This document shows positions 47,997 to 59,107 of a stretch of 64,000 bases of DNA, one piece after another. Origin of the DNA: Diogma glabrata (taxonomy: Eukaryota > Arthropoda > Insecta > Diptera > Cylindrotomidae); contig OY856186.1 of NCBI GenBank assembly GCA_963693315.1, positions 69,772,019-69,836,018 of the forward strand, written 5' to 3'. Made by a program: the position numbers and the translations under genes. Under the pieces are notes generated by a model, which saw only the letters and a program-made list of their open reading frames with translations, made no database searches and had not been told where the DNA came from. Position 1 is the first letter of the stretch; each line of letters starts with the position of its first letter.

Positions 47997-48439
47997 AATT
48001 TTTAAACAAAAATACATAAGTAAACCGAATTATTTAAAACAGAATTTTCACCAAAATATGAACTGTTTAGTTTTTGGCTTGTTATCAAAACCGTGTGTGT
48101 TTCCTGTTCCCTTTAACCCTTAACTTAGAGCATAGAGGGACGTAGAGGGTGTTACATAAGAGATGAATTTTATTTGATAACAATTTTTTGTTAAAAATTT
48201 CCAAAAACAAATATAACACTTTCTCCTTAGGGTACTTAGCACAATTTTATAAATAACATAATGGAAAACACTTGTTGCGGAAAGGAAACCATTTGATATT
48301 TTTTTAAGCAACAAGTGTTTTTCTTTATGTTATTTTCAAGAATACGTGATTCTGCTCGTCTTTACGATTTGTGACGTAGCCTAAAACTAAACATTTAAAT
48401 ACTTATGTACTTATTAGTCTTTCAAAAAGCAAAATGTTT
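47997..48439. other. Spacer without recognised gene
   Basis: Includes a hairpin around AACACTTGTTGC / GCAACAAGTGTT near 48268-48320. No gene. Confidence 0.4.
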
Positions 48440-48645
48440 TAGTAATAAAAGCAAGATAGAAAATGTTATAGAAAATTTTATAAAGATCAAACACAAACTA
48501 TAGCGGTTGGCTGATCTTTTAAAATGTTATTTGGTGGGGGTGTGAGGCAGAGATTGTGAATCAAATTATTTTTGACCTGTACGAGTGGAGTTTCATAGGT
48601 GGTTGTTTTTCCTTTTCACAATATTTTTTTTAATTTAAAATGGCA
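48440..48645 (+). repeat. Single diverged unit of the 18.8-kb tandem family
   Basis: ACTATAGCGGTTGGCTGATC, followed by TTTTAAAATGTTATTTGG, and ACGAGTGGAGTTTCATAGG resemble the units at 38.4-38.9 kb and 18.8-19.8 kb. Confidence 0.6.
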
Positions 48646-49089
48646 TAGTTTTTCTTTTATTTTTAGAAATGTATTTTGGTGAAGAATTCTTAGTGTAGAA
48701 TAATTTTAGTAGGGTATATCTATATACGGTTCTATATTGTAGCGTTTATATATTTTCGTTGGTAGTTTAAGAGATGGTACTAAAAAATTGAATCTAATTT
48801 ATCTATTTATCTAACACCTGAAAATGTTTCTGTTGAATAAATTTATCTGCAGAAATCTTACAACCGTGTAGATAGAAATTCATCTTCCTGAAGTTGGAAT
48901 TCGTAAATTCATTTTAGATTCTGTATAATTCCCGGAGGATAAATCCGAAACGGTTGTGTTTTATTCGTTACGTTATTCAACACAATAATTATTTTGTTGC
49001 AACCGGGATAAAAATTAAAAACCTTGGTAAACTGAAGCTAATCCCACTTAAAATAGCCAGGTATGGGAAGCCCGAGTCGTGCGCAACAG

Positions 49090-49322
49090 AAATAATCGCT
49101 GAAGCTTAATACTCCAATAAATCAGATCAAAAGAGGTACCCTGGTGGAATTGTAACTTGGAGAGGAAAAGTAACGAAGGTCGTAAGCTTTTTAACAGAGC
49201 AAAAAGAACAAATGATTGGCTAGAGTATCGATTGGTTGTAACCAATTATAATAAAGTAGTCAGAGAATCAAAAAGTTCCTGTTCCTGCTGCAGCTCGGCT
49301 CTAAAAATTGATATCATCTGAT
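49090..49322 (+). pseudogene. LINE ORF2 linker fragment
   Basis: A frame from 49139 reads PWWNCNLERKSNEGRKLFNR, then AKRTNDWLEYRLVVTNYNKV and VRESKSSC. This is the basic segment between endonuclease and RT in several LINE clades (PWW...L...R...R.LFN.A). It ends at a stop near 49320. Neither neighbour domain is present, so it is an isolated remnant. Confidence 0.7.
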
Positions 49323-49608
49323 TATATAAACCCACTTTTTCATCTTCAATCTTCCTCAAAAAAAAAAATTTTGCATATCATTTAGCCAACACAATATTCA
49401 CCCCTAAAAAACCAAATAGCCTATAGAGTTCATCGGTCCGTATAAATCCTCGTGTGGGTGCTGTTTTTTTACTTTCTTATAATTTTTTTTAATGGAAAAT
49501 AAATAATCGAGGCGATAACGAACGAGACAATAACAAAAATCTGAAACTGACAGTACGGATTCTATGAACTGGTCGATTTTAAAACCGAAACGATTTTAGG
49601 TTGCAAAT

Positions 49609-50085
49609 ATCCCAGGTAAGAATTAGCTATTGGGCCAAGTCCGCGCCACAGCTTTTAGGATTTGGGCCAGACTTAACATTTTCAACCGGTCCAAGCTTGG
49701 CCCAAGCTTGGAATGATGTCTTGGGGCCAAGACTGGCAAACCAGACTTGGGCCAAGTCTGGCAAATTAGACTTGGGCCAAGTGTGGCAAATCAGACTTGG
49801 GTCAAGTCTGGCAAATTAAATATTACATTAAATATAACATATTAAATATTAAATATTACATTAATTAAATACTTCGTGAAATATTTCAAAAATATAAATT
49901 TCATGAAACTTACAATCACTATAACAATAACGGTGAATAACGTGTAATACAATAAACTGAATTTACTGAATTTACTGCATTTACAACTGGCCCAGACTAA
50001 AACCGGAGTTAACTAGTCAAGGCTTGGCTCGCCAATACTGGCCCAAGGTTGACCCATTGTTAAACATTGGCAGTTCCTACCCGGG
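49609..50085. mobile_element. MITE with internal GGGCCAAG-type minisatellite, copy 2
   Basis: Same family as 31745-32198. The ends are CCCAGGTAAGAATTAGCTA and GGCAGTTCCTACCCGGG. Inside are about five tandem 24-25 bp units (GACTTGGGCCAAGTCTGGCA) between 49720 and 49820. The right third (GGCTTGGCTCGCCAATACTG) is shared with copy 1. Confidence 0.85.
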
Positions 50086-51334
50086 ATGTACTTCAAAAAC
50101 TGAGTTTCTTACCTGAAAAATTATCTTAACGGAATGAGCCCGAAGAAATGAAATATTATTTTACAAACACAATGCAAATAAATTATATCGTATGAATTTA
50201 AATATGGAAAAATAACCTTAAATAAAAAGTTAAATTCATTAAAATAAGACAAAATAAGAAAATCTTTGGCTTACATTTTTGTTTGTTTATAAAAAAATTT
50301 AAAAAAATGAGAACAGGTCTATGACCGTTCCGTGTTTTGACAGTTTACAAAATGAGGAATAATTTGTTAAATAGCAAAACAAACATTTACATTTTCTGCG
50401 TCTCAAGAAAAAATACATTTTTGAAAAATGATGTATGACGACATGTCATTTAAATTTAATAAATTTTGGTTAAATATAACTAATAAAATAACGAAAAGAT
50501 CATTGGTTTTACTATAGCATGGACTACCGGCATTATTGTGTTTGTTAGATATTATATGTATGTTGTTTCTGTTTAACCTAGTTTAATTGTAATAAACAAC
50601 TGCAGCACTTCAAATTTTTAAATTTTTTCTTCATTTTTTGATTTATTTATTATTAAGTTATTAATGTAAATTACGAACAAAAAAAAATAAACATTAAAAA
50701 TAATCTCATAAATATGGTATTTTATTAATTGGTTTCGTCGGTAAAATTATTTTTTTATGATAGCATATGAAAAGTCCATGCTCATCACTCTTAATGCCCT
50801 GTGAAAATGGGTTCTTTTACCACTAGGTAGTGTAAAATGAATAACAAATTGTAGTTGCTGAGTCCACGTCACCGCAACATCGATGTTTCCGACCCCCTTT
50901 GATTTCGATGAAATTTAATACACAGATAGGCAATGACAAAAAATTACTGTTTCTTTCGAAAAATAAAATTTCGCTCTGGGGATGACACAGGACAGGGTGG
51001 TGGCAAAGCTTTACGGGTTGGAGAAACATTAGTATCTTTGGCTACCGATTGCTAACGATTGACTAAACCGATTTAAATCATTTATAGCTTATTAGAAAGG
51101 TAATTGGTAGACCTTATAAAACAAATTATTTAAAACAAGTTATTTAAAAATACCAAAAACAAAAAATACCAAAAAATACCAAAGAAATACAAATTATTTA
51201 AAATTTTTTAGTAATTTTTTAAACTGTCTTAAACTTAAATAATATTTTCAAAGATGGCGCTGTTGAGAGTACCCTCACTTTTACCACATTTTTTTTCCAG
51301 AAAAAAATGTTTAATTAGTTCTTAATATAAATCG
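50086..51334. other. Spacer with dispersed repeat fragments
   Basis: 51060-51125 shares the GGAAAGGTAATTG-type segment with 22530 and 22950. Short tandem AAAATACCAAA units at 51150-51190. No gene recognised. Confidence 0.4.
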
Positions 51335-53602
51335 AAAGTTTCTCAATGGCATAATTTTTCGTTTTGAAAATAAAATTCTGCCAAAATTTCAATTTCGGTT
51401 TTTTAAATTTTGTTTTTAAACAATGCAGTCGTTTTAACTAAAACCACCTGAATTCTTGTTTTATAGACATTTAATTATTTCAAGGATACAAGTTAAGTAT
51501 TTGAGGGTGTGGATGCTTTTCACATAATTTACCTTTTCTCCATTTCTACCTGTCGGAAATTAATTATAAATGAATGTACTTGATATATATATTAAAACTT
51601 ATGCTGAGAAGTAAATAGTGAGAAAAATTAAGTGGAATAAAATGCATGTATAGAATTCATATAATAAATAACTTTTTATTTTTATTCTAAGTTGTGTAAT
51701 AAAAACAATATACATTAATAATAAAAAATAACATTATTAATAATAAAAAATAATATAAAAGAAATTAAAATTATAAAATAAATTTACATTGCATATTAAC
51801 GGTTTATATTAAAAATCCTAGTTTTAGCTGAATTAGAATATATTTTTGTGAGCAATGTCTTTTCATCTTTGGGTATAAAGTATAAACGCATGAAATGATT
51901 GTGTGCCTTTTATAGTTACAGCCTCTCTGTGTCGTGCTTCTAGCCGTAACTTCATTGCTGTATAATAATTTTTACTGCTATATGCAAAATTCATTGTTGA
52001 TTGCCATTTTGTTGCCCATTCATAAAGATCCAAAGGGTTTGAATAATATCCTTGTTAGATAAATTATATCGATGAGCACCTCGTTTCAATGTACCTCCTA
52101 TTCCATTACACGGTCTTTTTCTTTCACTGGTAGCGTAGAAGTGCCACTCTGCGTCTATATTTAAATCTGATCTGTGAGCATAGATTTATAAAATTATATT
52201 TATTTTTATACTGAGATCCCGCACCATCAGTCATATAGACTATTTTTCAATAGAATGTTCTATTTTATCTTTTATAAAATCAATCATTTTTGATATGAAT
52301 AGATACACTGTCACACTATCATGTTCAGTTATATCAGAGATAATGACAAAACTTAAGTGATCGATACCTTGACTAGTAGGTGAATTATAATATATTAAAA
52401 ACGGGTGTATAGTAGCTTGTGAATTATTCCAATGATAACTCTGCACAGAATATTGAATGAAAAAGGAGTAAATTTCCGAAAAATCCAAGTACTAAGCACT
52501 CTCCCACTTTCAAGTTTGATTTTGTGTTTTCCAAATAGATGTAGTGTTGTTGTGCAACAAAATGGTGAGGCATTAATAATTTTAGCCTGTGTGTTAATTT
52601 ATGTATAAATTTATGTATGTTAATTGCACTTTTATTTCATCAGAAGAATCAAGAATCTCACCAATTAAAATATTTTGTACGTTTCTACCCAGTTGCTCCG
52701 ATTCATCCTTTCCATACTCAAAACTGCGACATAACCGCTTTCGATTAATAGGAGAAATTTGATTAGCTACAAATGTCATAATATGTTCAATTATGCGATT
52801 AACTAGCTCATCACGTTCTATATTGACTATCGTTGGTGATGAAATAATATCTCGTAAAACGCTTGGTCCGCTGATAGGCTGTACCTACAATATTTCATCA
52901 CTCGAACTTGATTCTGCATCACCTGTATTTTCAGCTTCAATACCTCCAGTGGAACTGATTATTAGGAGACGAATTCTACAAAACGAACAAATTCGCATTC
53001 GCATATGAATACCAAACACATAATTTATCGAATGTAATTTATTCTGAATTTCAGGTGTAAGATTTCGTAAAGTTTTTGAACACTTGTCGATACCAAATGG
53101 TTTTATACAATGATATTTACTCATGTTTTTAAAAAAAAAAATTATTTTAACTATAATACGCTTTAAAACTTCTTTGCTAACACAACACTAATATTTTTTA
53201 ACATGATTGACAAATGAATTTAGTAATGATGCTGTACGATCAAATCAAAATATCTCTAAAAACTATTCTTTTCATTACTGTGCTCTCATTTTATGACAGA
53301 TATTATCATTAATAGGTAATTAAATTACGGTACTCGATGAGTTCCTGCATTTAAAATTAATTTCCGACAGGTAGAAATGGGAGAAAAGGTAAATTATGTA
53401 AAAAAGCATCCGCACCCTCAAATACTTAACTTGTATCCTTAAAATAATTAAATGGTCAATAAATTTCTATAAAACAAGAATTCAGGTGGTTTTAGTTAAA
53501 TAGACTGCATTGTTTAAAAAAAACAAATTTGAAAAACCGAAATTAAAACTTTGTAAGATTTTTATTTTCAAAACGAGAAATTAAGCCATTAGGAATCTTT
53601 TA
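51335..53602. mobile_element. 2.3-kb element, ~250-bp terminal inverted repeats
   Basis: 51335-51580 and 53350-53602 are inverted copies (CGTTTTGAAAATAAAA, AAACCACCTGAATTCTTGTT, ATTTCTACCTGTCGGAAATT and their complements). The interior carries a broken minus-strand gene. The outer edges and target duplication were not resolved. Its structure is that of a cut-and-paste DNA transposon of unassigned superfamily. Confidence 0.8.
51797..53124 (-). pseudogene. DDE-like transposon protein, DGAGSQYKN family, broken
   Basis: Reverse-strand gene, start ATG at 53124 (MSKYHCIKPFGIDKC). A Cys pair follows (RICSFCRIRL), then a Ser/Glu-rich stretch ending at a stop after SSSSDEIL. In later frames: EIYSFFIQYSVQSYHWNNSQ and TIHPFLIYY (52488 downward), IISDITEHDS, YMTDGAGSQYKNKYNF (~52210), DAEWHFYATSERKRPCNGIG (~52140), GGTLKRGAHRYNLSNK, then DLYEWATKWQSTMNF and REAVTIKGTQSFHAF to about 51797. 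This matches the layout of a multicopy, mostly unnamed insect protein family. The Asp of SD, the Asp of TDGAGSQYKN and the Glu of AEWHF could form a DDE triad; that is inference. At least three frameshifts or stops make it inactive. Confidence 0.7.
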
Positions 53603-53789
53603 TTGTCAGTCTGTTTTATTGTTTTCATTCATAAATGATTGAATGTTTATGTTTATTTGTTAAAAATAAATTACAAATTTATAACATTTATGCGCCTACT
53701 AAGATGAAATAATATTTAATTTTGTTTGACAACAAAGGAATATGTTGTATGAAATAATGTTACTATTTCTGTTCGTTAAATTGTCGGTT

Positions 53790-54003
53790 GTAATACCACG
53801 AGTCATTGAAATTTTTTCGAAAATTTTTTGATTTTACGAATTAAATTATTTAGCAACACTGCGAATCAAAGCGCACAATAAACCACGAGTCCGAAGGACG
53901 AGTGGTTTAAGTAGTGGTTTGATTGAGCAGTGTTGCTTAAAAATAATTTAATGAGTAAAATTGAAAAATTTTAGACAAAAATTTCAATGAAGAGTGGTAT
54001 TTA
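53790..54003. mobile_element. Foldback MITE, ~100-bp arms, GAGTCCGAAGGACGAG centre
   Basis: TAATACCACGAGTCATTGAA...TTTAGCAACACTGC pairs with GCAGTGTTGCTTAA...TTCAATGAAGAGTGGTATTT. The centre ACCACGAGTCCGAAGGACGA is itself a hairpin at 53882-53906. Confidence 0.8.
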
Positions 54004-54399
54004 ATGAGATAATTTTTTTTAAATTATAATTTTATTTAAAAGATAATAATTATTAGTTTCTAAATAAAGTTTTTTCTACAAATTATTCAGCTTATAAAAA
54101 ATTATGTAAAATTGCAAATAATAAAAATGTCCGTTTTCATTCATAAATGATTGCTTGTTTATGTTTATTTGTCAAACATAAATTACAAATTTATAGCATT
54201 TATGCGCCTACTAAGATAAAATTATATTTCATTTTGTTAGAAGAAAAAATGACAACAAAGAATTTTCATAACGACAAAGCAAAATTATCGACGACAAGAA
54301 GAATTGCCGACAGTAAAAACAAAGCCTACTGTTTAAAAACCATAGTTTGTATGAATGAAAAATAAAATATCTGACAGCAAAAAAAAATTATCTGCTAAA

Positions 54400-54535
54400 T
54401 ACAACTCGTCATCAAATTATTAGTCGATTATTTTTCAACATTACCACTCATGCCATTTGAGGTCAAATGACATTCGTAATAATGATTATGAAAAATAATC
54501 GACTATTATTTGACGACTCGTTATATTATATATGA
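54400..54535. repeat. Palindrome, ~58-bp arms
   Basis: CGTCATCAAATTATTAGTCG and ATTTTTCAACATTA pair with TAATGATTATGAAAAAT and CGACTATTATTTGACGACTC, centred near 54466. Confidence 0.75.
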
Positions 54536-54540
54536 AAACT

Positions 54541-55446
54541 ACATTTTTAAATCGAAAATTTTCTTTTATAACATGTTATTTATACCCTCAGGATCATTCG
54601 TCGGTCATAAAAAGTTGGTGGTCGACCTCCCTTATTTTACTACTCCTTAATATGCCTTTTATCAAAATAGAATATTTTTGTCGATTTATAATTTTTTAAA
54701 TAATACGTTTTTTAGCCTGAAAATAGGTTCCAATACGTTTTTTGGGTCGCTGATTACGAATCCGACGTCAGTTTTCCAAAATAATAACGTAAAAAGCGGA
54801 AAATCGAGAAAATTTTACCGAATTTCCAATTTTAGAGTATTATTACGAGTTGCATATCATTTTCAATGTTTTTAAGTACGCTGGCAACGAATTTTCACTC
54901 AAAAAGTAAAAATCTTTAAAATATATTGGAAAACTGTGAAAATTATTTGGAAAATTTGGAAAATTATGATTTTTTTTAAATAAGTAGGCCAGCTGTCAAA
55001 CGGAACGGCTGTGTATTATTTTCGAAAGCAAGAAATTTTGAAAAAAAAAAATTATAATTAATTTTTCTTTTATATTTATTTTATATTATTTTAATATCGA
55101 TAAATTTTTATTTTCACTAATTAACGCTATTTATTTTTTTTTTTATTTTTAGGTAAGAAAATTACAAAATTAGCAATAATTAATTTAAGAAGAAAATTTG
55201 AGGAAAATTTAGGAAAACAATAATATATCTAAAAATTTTACCCTACTGGTGGTTCAGGAGGAAATTAAAGATAAGTTTTTGAATTTATTTAGTTATTGGT
55301 TTTTTTAGTTATTGCTTTTACTTTAAGTAAAAGTTTTCTCCATCTTCTCTTAGTCAAATTTCGTTGTTCTGTTTGATTTAATTTGATTAATTCATACTTT
55401 GAAATTAAAGAAATAAAAAATAAATTAATTGATTAAATTAGTTCAT
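54541..55446. other. Spacer without recognised gene
   Basis: AT-rich. The frames at 54147-54365 and 54678-54875 nearby have no domain. Nothing supportable was seen. Confidence 0.4.
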
Positions 55447-55525
55447 ACATTTTCCCTACCCTATCACGAAATATTGGCCATGTCATATTTTATATGTGAT
55501 AGGATTTATGGTTTAGTTAATTTAG
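55447..55525 (+). repeat. 79-bp repeat shared with 60765-60840
   Basis: CCCTACCCTATCACGAAATA...TCATATTTTATATGTGATAG recurs at 60772-60825 with few differences. It contains a CCTATCAC / GTGATAGG inverted pair. Confidence 0.8.
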
Positions 55526-55815
55526 AGCTCTGCATGAATGTCTTGATTTTTCGTGTGCAACGTTATTATCGTTATACTGCACACTTTATTTCATAATTTG
55601 AAATACATTGCACACTATAATTAAAAATAAAGAGTGCAACCTTAATTTAGTATATTGTCAAAATCGTGTTTTTGTTTTACATTAGAGCTCTGTATGAATA
55701 TGTCGATTTTTCGTGTGCAATGTTATTATAGCTATACTGCACACTTTATTTCATAATTTGAAATATATTGCGCACGATAATTAAAAGTCTAAAGAACCTT
55801 ATAATTTAGTATATT
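55526..55815. repeat. Two-unit tandem repeat, 161-bp period
   Basis: AGAGCTCTG.ATGAAT, TTTTTCGTGTGCAA and ACTGCACACTTTATTTCATA occur twice, at 55525 and 55686. Each unit has a hairpin formed by TGCACAC and its complement around TTCATAATTTGAA. Confidence 0.8.
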
Positions 55816-56190
55816 GTCAATAAGGGGTCGTAAAATACTCGAATATTAAGTACCCGGGTAGTAGTTATTTTAATCAAATACCCGGGTACCCACGTTACCC
55901 GGGTATTTGGGTAATTAAAACAAAACAAATTTTTAACAAGTCAGTTGTACATATTTAATCAACTTAACTTAAAAATACGTTAAACAAATATAAATGAATT
56001 CAATTTCAAAAAAGGAAAAATGAATTTTTATAATCATTTATAAGATTCAATATAACTTCGTGTTTAGAAAATAGTATTTTCAAACATTAATTCATTAAGT
56101 TTGGAAGGAGCTAATGAACTGCAAATTTTGGTTACTATATTGTTGGCTACTGAAAACATCCGTTCGCATGCCGTGGATGACTATACATCT
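55816..56190 (-). pseudogene. hAT transposase C-terminus and 3' end
   Basis: On the reverse strand 56180-56067 reads SSTACERMFSVANNIVTKIC followed by APSKLNELMF and a stop. This is the hAT C-terminal dimerisation block (the S..ER.FS motif and following helix). Downstream, 55816-55905 carries repeated TACCCGGGTA motifs and ends TAAGGGGTCGTAAAATACTC. Such motif-rich ends are usual for insect hAT elements. The rest of the transposase is missing: the sequence ends in a 23-bp inverted repeat at 56157-56208, where the same coding bases turn back on themselves. Confidence 0.75.
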
Positions 56191-56212
56191 ACGGCATGCG
56201 AATGGATGTATA

Positions 56213-56765
56213 GGCGCCTGGACCGGCACCGATTTCATGTGATAATTACCACATATTTTAAACTTCGTGAGGCGACTGTCCTTGACGAGTCCGAAAACTT
56301 TTGTTCTACCATTTTATTCGAATCGGCCGTTTTTTTGTTTGGCAAGCTCCGAAAATGCCGATTGTCCGGAATGTTGTAAATTTTTTTTTAACTATGGGGA
56401 TTGTTAATTTGTTTCAGAACACGAGGGTAAGCTTGTTCGACCAAAATGAGTCTGCTATTGTCGAGTCCGACAACTGACATTTTGGTATGTTTGAGTTGTC
56501 GGACTAGACTAGACAATAGCAGACAAATTTTTGTTGGACAAGGTTACCCACGTGTTCTCAAACAAATTTACAACCACCATAGTTAAAAAAAAATTACAAG
56601 ATTCCGGGCAATCGGCCTTTTTCGGAGCTTGCTAAATGAAAAAACGGCCGATTCGAGAAAAATGGTAGAACAAAAGTTTTCGGACACGTGAAGGACAGGT
56701 GCCTGACAAAGTATAAAATATGTGGTAATCATAACATGAAATCGGCGTCAGCCCAGGGACTAGTA
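56213..56765. mobile_element. Foldback element, ~260-bp arms
   Basis: ACCGATTTCATGTGATAATT, TCCGAAAACTTTTGTTCTAC, AATCGGCCGTTTTTT and TGTCTGCTATTGTC-type blocks on the left have inverted partners on the right. The ends are GGCGCCTGGACCGGCACCG and CGGCGTCAGCCCAGGGAC. The centre lies near 56480. The 92-codon frame at 56101-56379 crosses the hAT/foldback border and is not a gene. Confidence 0.8.
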
Positions 56766-57069
56766 GGATTTATAGTAAACGGTAAATCGTACGAATTATC
56801 CAACATTTGGTTTCGCTTACCCCTATTTGTCTCCATAGTTCATAAATCGAAGTGATTGATCAACGTTTAAATTTTCGTTTTTTTCTTTAGTTTTACTTAT
56901 ATTGTATATATGAAGCAAGACAATTCTGTAGTTCATTATAGACTGAAGTTTGATCCCGCTCTCCATTAGACGAGTTTGAGCGTTGATCTGCAATTCCGAT
57001 GTTTTTTTCCGTTGAGTATAGAAAATGTTTGTTTCTTAATAGATGAAAAACGTGATCTACAGAGGTGAA

Positions 57070-58440
57070 AAAGTCGAGATTTGAACTTGACCAGTTTTGA
57101 TTTTTCTGAAACTTGGCATATTAGTAGTAGAACAAAATAAAAAATACAACTTATTTTACAATTTTTGAAGTTATTCTTCTTTAACGCTCGTTGTACACAT
57201 TTTGATGGGGTGTTGGTCGAGAAACCGCGTCACGCTTTTTTTTCATAATGGATTTAGAAGTCTCGTCTTTATCACCAAAAAACATAAAGTTCAAATTGTT
57301 TTTGACTAAGAAAACTAAGAAAAATCGACGATTATCCGCAAAAATTTTGTAAAGTGTGTGTGATGTGTATAATGGTCCAACTTGAGAGATAGGATAGTTT
57401 TTATCTCGATTAAAAGCCTTAATATTTTTTAATTGCGAATTAAATGTTAAATATGGATGGTTCATAAGCAAACTTTCAGATGGCGGCGTAAATTAATTAG
57501 TTTACTGTCAAACCTGCTTTATCGACTTTTTAATCATCCGTGTAGGGCCCATATAGACTATCAAATATGTTATTGAGCGATTATTTTGTTCCGGTGTTTG
57601 CCGCAATGGTGCTGCAAAAGGGGGAAAGGAGAATAAATTCCAAAAAAGTTATATGGGATTTCATACAAAACACAACTTGAATAATTTCAAAAATTATCTA
57701 TGAAATTTCTCATTTTACTACAAAAAAATAATTTAAATTTCTTTATGAACTATTACTGACTGTATATTAAGCATATTATATAAAACATATTATTTTCTTC
57801 TGTCCGTAAAACAAATACCTAAATAGGTTAAATTTTTCTTACAACTTTGTATGGGAAATTTTGGCAATTTTTATGTTTCTTTTTTGAGCGACTTAAGAAT
57901 ACTATTTTATATATTATTACGCTTAATATATACTCGATAGGATAGTTTTTATCTCAATTAAAAGTTTTAATATATTTTTATTGCAAATTGAATGTTAAAT
58001 GTGGTTCATAAACCATCTTTCAGATGGCGGCGTAAATTAGTTAAGTGACACAACTTAATCATGGACTTTTTAAGTGTGTATGAGTGAATGACCAAAGAAG
58101 TATAACTTCCACCGTCTGGTCCGACGCAGACCCTACTTTTTTTTAAAGTGCATAGCTTGAGCATAGGGGGCACCCCAACATGCATGAAAAATGAAAATTC
58201 TGCCAATCCGATATAACTTTGAAATTAAATTGCTCAAGAACGGCTATACTCAATTTCAGCAAACTTTTTTTGGTTTAATAGATTATTACTTTCAGTTAGC
58301 CGTTTGAAAAAAAATTAGTTAATTGTTTTTGTAATTAATTTTTAAATGAAAATATTAAAAAAGCTTTTTTAAAGATGGCGCTAGGGCCGAATATCAATTG
58401 GAATTTAATTAATTTTTTTCCTGAAAATAGTTCTATCCTT
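57070..58440. repeat. Repeat cluster, direct and inverted relatives
   Basis: 57385-57540 and 57937-58070 are direct repeats (GATAGGATAGTTTTTATCTC, TTTCAGATGGCGGCGTAAAT). 57090-57125 and 58130-58440 have inverted partners at 62200-62260 and 61900-62170 (GCATAGGGGG..CCCCAA, AAAGATGGCGCTAGGGCCGA). Non-coding. Confidence 0.7.
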
Positions 58441-59105
58441 ATTCTAAAATACATCAAATTTACAAAGAGGCCTTTAATTTTTGTTTTTGAGATAGTTAAT
58501 TTTAAAGATTTTTAGTACGACTAAAATTCTAATTTATTATCATTTTTTCAAACTCATTTTTTCTTCCATTAACAAAAAATGTTAAATTGAATTAAATTTT
58601 AACTTTTTTTTTTAATGTAGTTCTATCTATCCTTACTTTAAAATATTTCAAATGTACAAAGAGGGGTTAGTTCATGTTCTTGAGATATTTAATTTTAAAG
58701 ATTTTTGGTCCAACTAAAATTAGAATTTTTCATTACTTTTTCGAACTTCAGTGGTTAAAATTTTTTGTTGATAAAAATTGTTCGTAAAAATAATGAACAA
58801 TTAGAATTTTAAACGGACTAAAAATTTTTAAAATTAAACATCTCAAGAACACGAATTAACCCCTCTTTGTAAATTTGATGTATTTTAAAGTAAGGATAGA
58901 ACTATATTTAAAAAAAAAAAGTTAAAATTTAATTGAATTTAGAATTTTTTGGTAATGGAAGTTGTTTGAAAAAAAATGATGAAATATTAGAATTTTAGTC
59001 GTACTAAAAATCTTTAAAAAAAAATATCTCAAGAACAAAACTTAACCCCTCTTTGTAAATTTAATATATTTCAGAGTAAAGATAGAACTATTTTCAGGAA
59101 AAAAA
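58420..59105. repeat. 690-bp palindrome with repeated sub-blocks
   Basis: Arms 58420-58755 and 58775-59105. Each arm itself contains two ~200-bp sub-blocks with GTTCTATC, ACAAAGAGG and TTAATTTTAAAGATTTTT, so four copies alternate as two direct pairs facing each other. Centre near 58765. Confidence 0.85.
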
Positions 59106-59107
59106 AC

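Larger units (their letters stand above)
53620..54540 (-). repeat. Dispersed repeat block with internal direct duplication
   Basis: Inverted relative of 15060-15490. The segment TTTTCATTCATAAATGATTG...TTTATGCGCCTACTAAGAT occurs twice in direct order, at about 53620-53790 and 54130-54260, on either side of the foldback at 53790-54003. Confidence 0.7.

Noticed and set aside
56101..56379. 92-codon frame across 56.1-56.4 kb
   Set aside because: It is antisense to the hAT C-terminus and runs into the neighbouring foldback.
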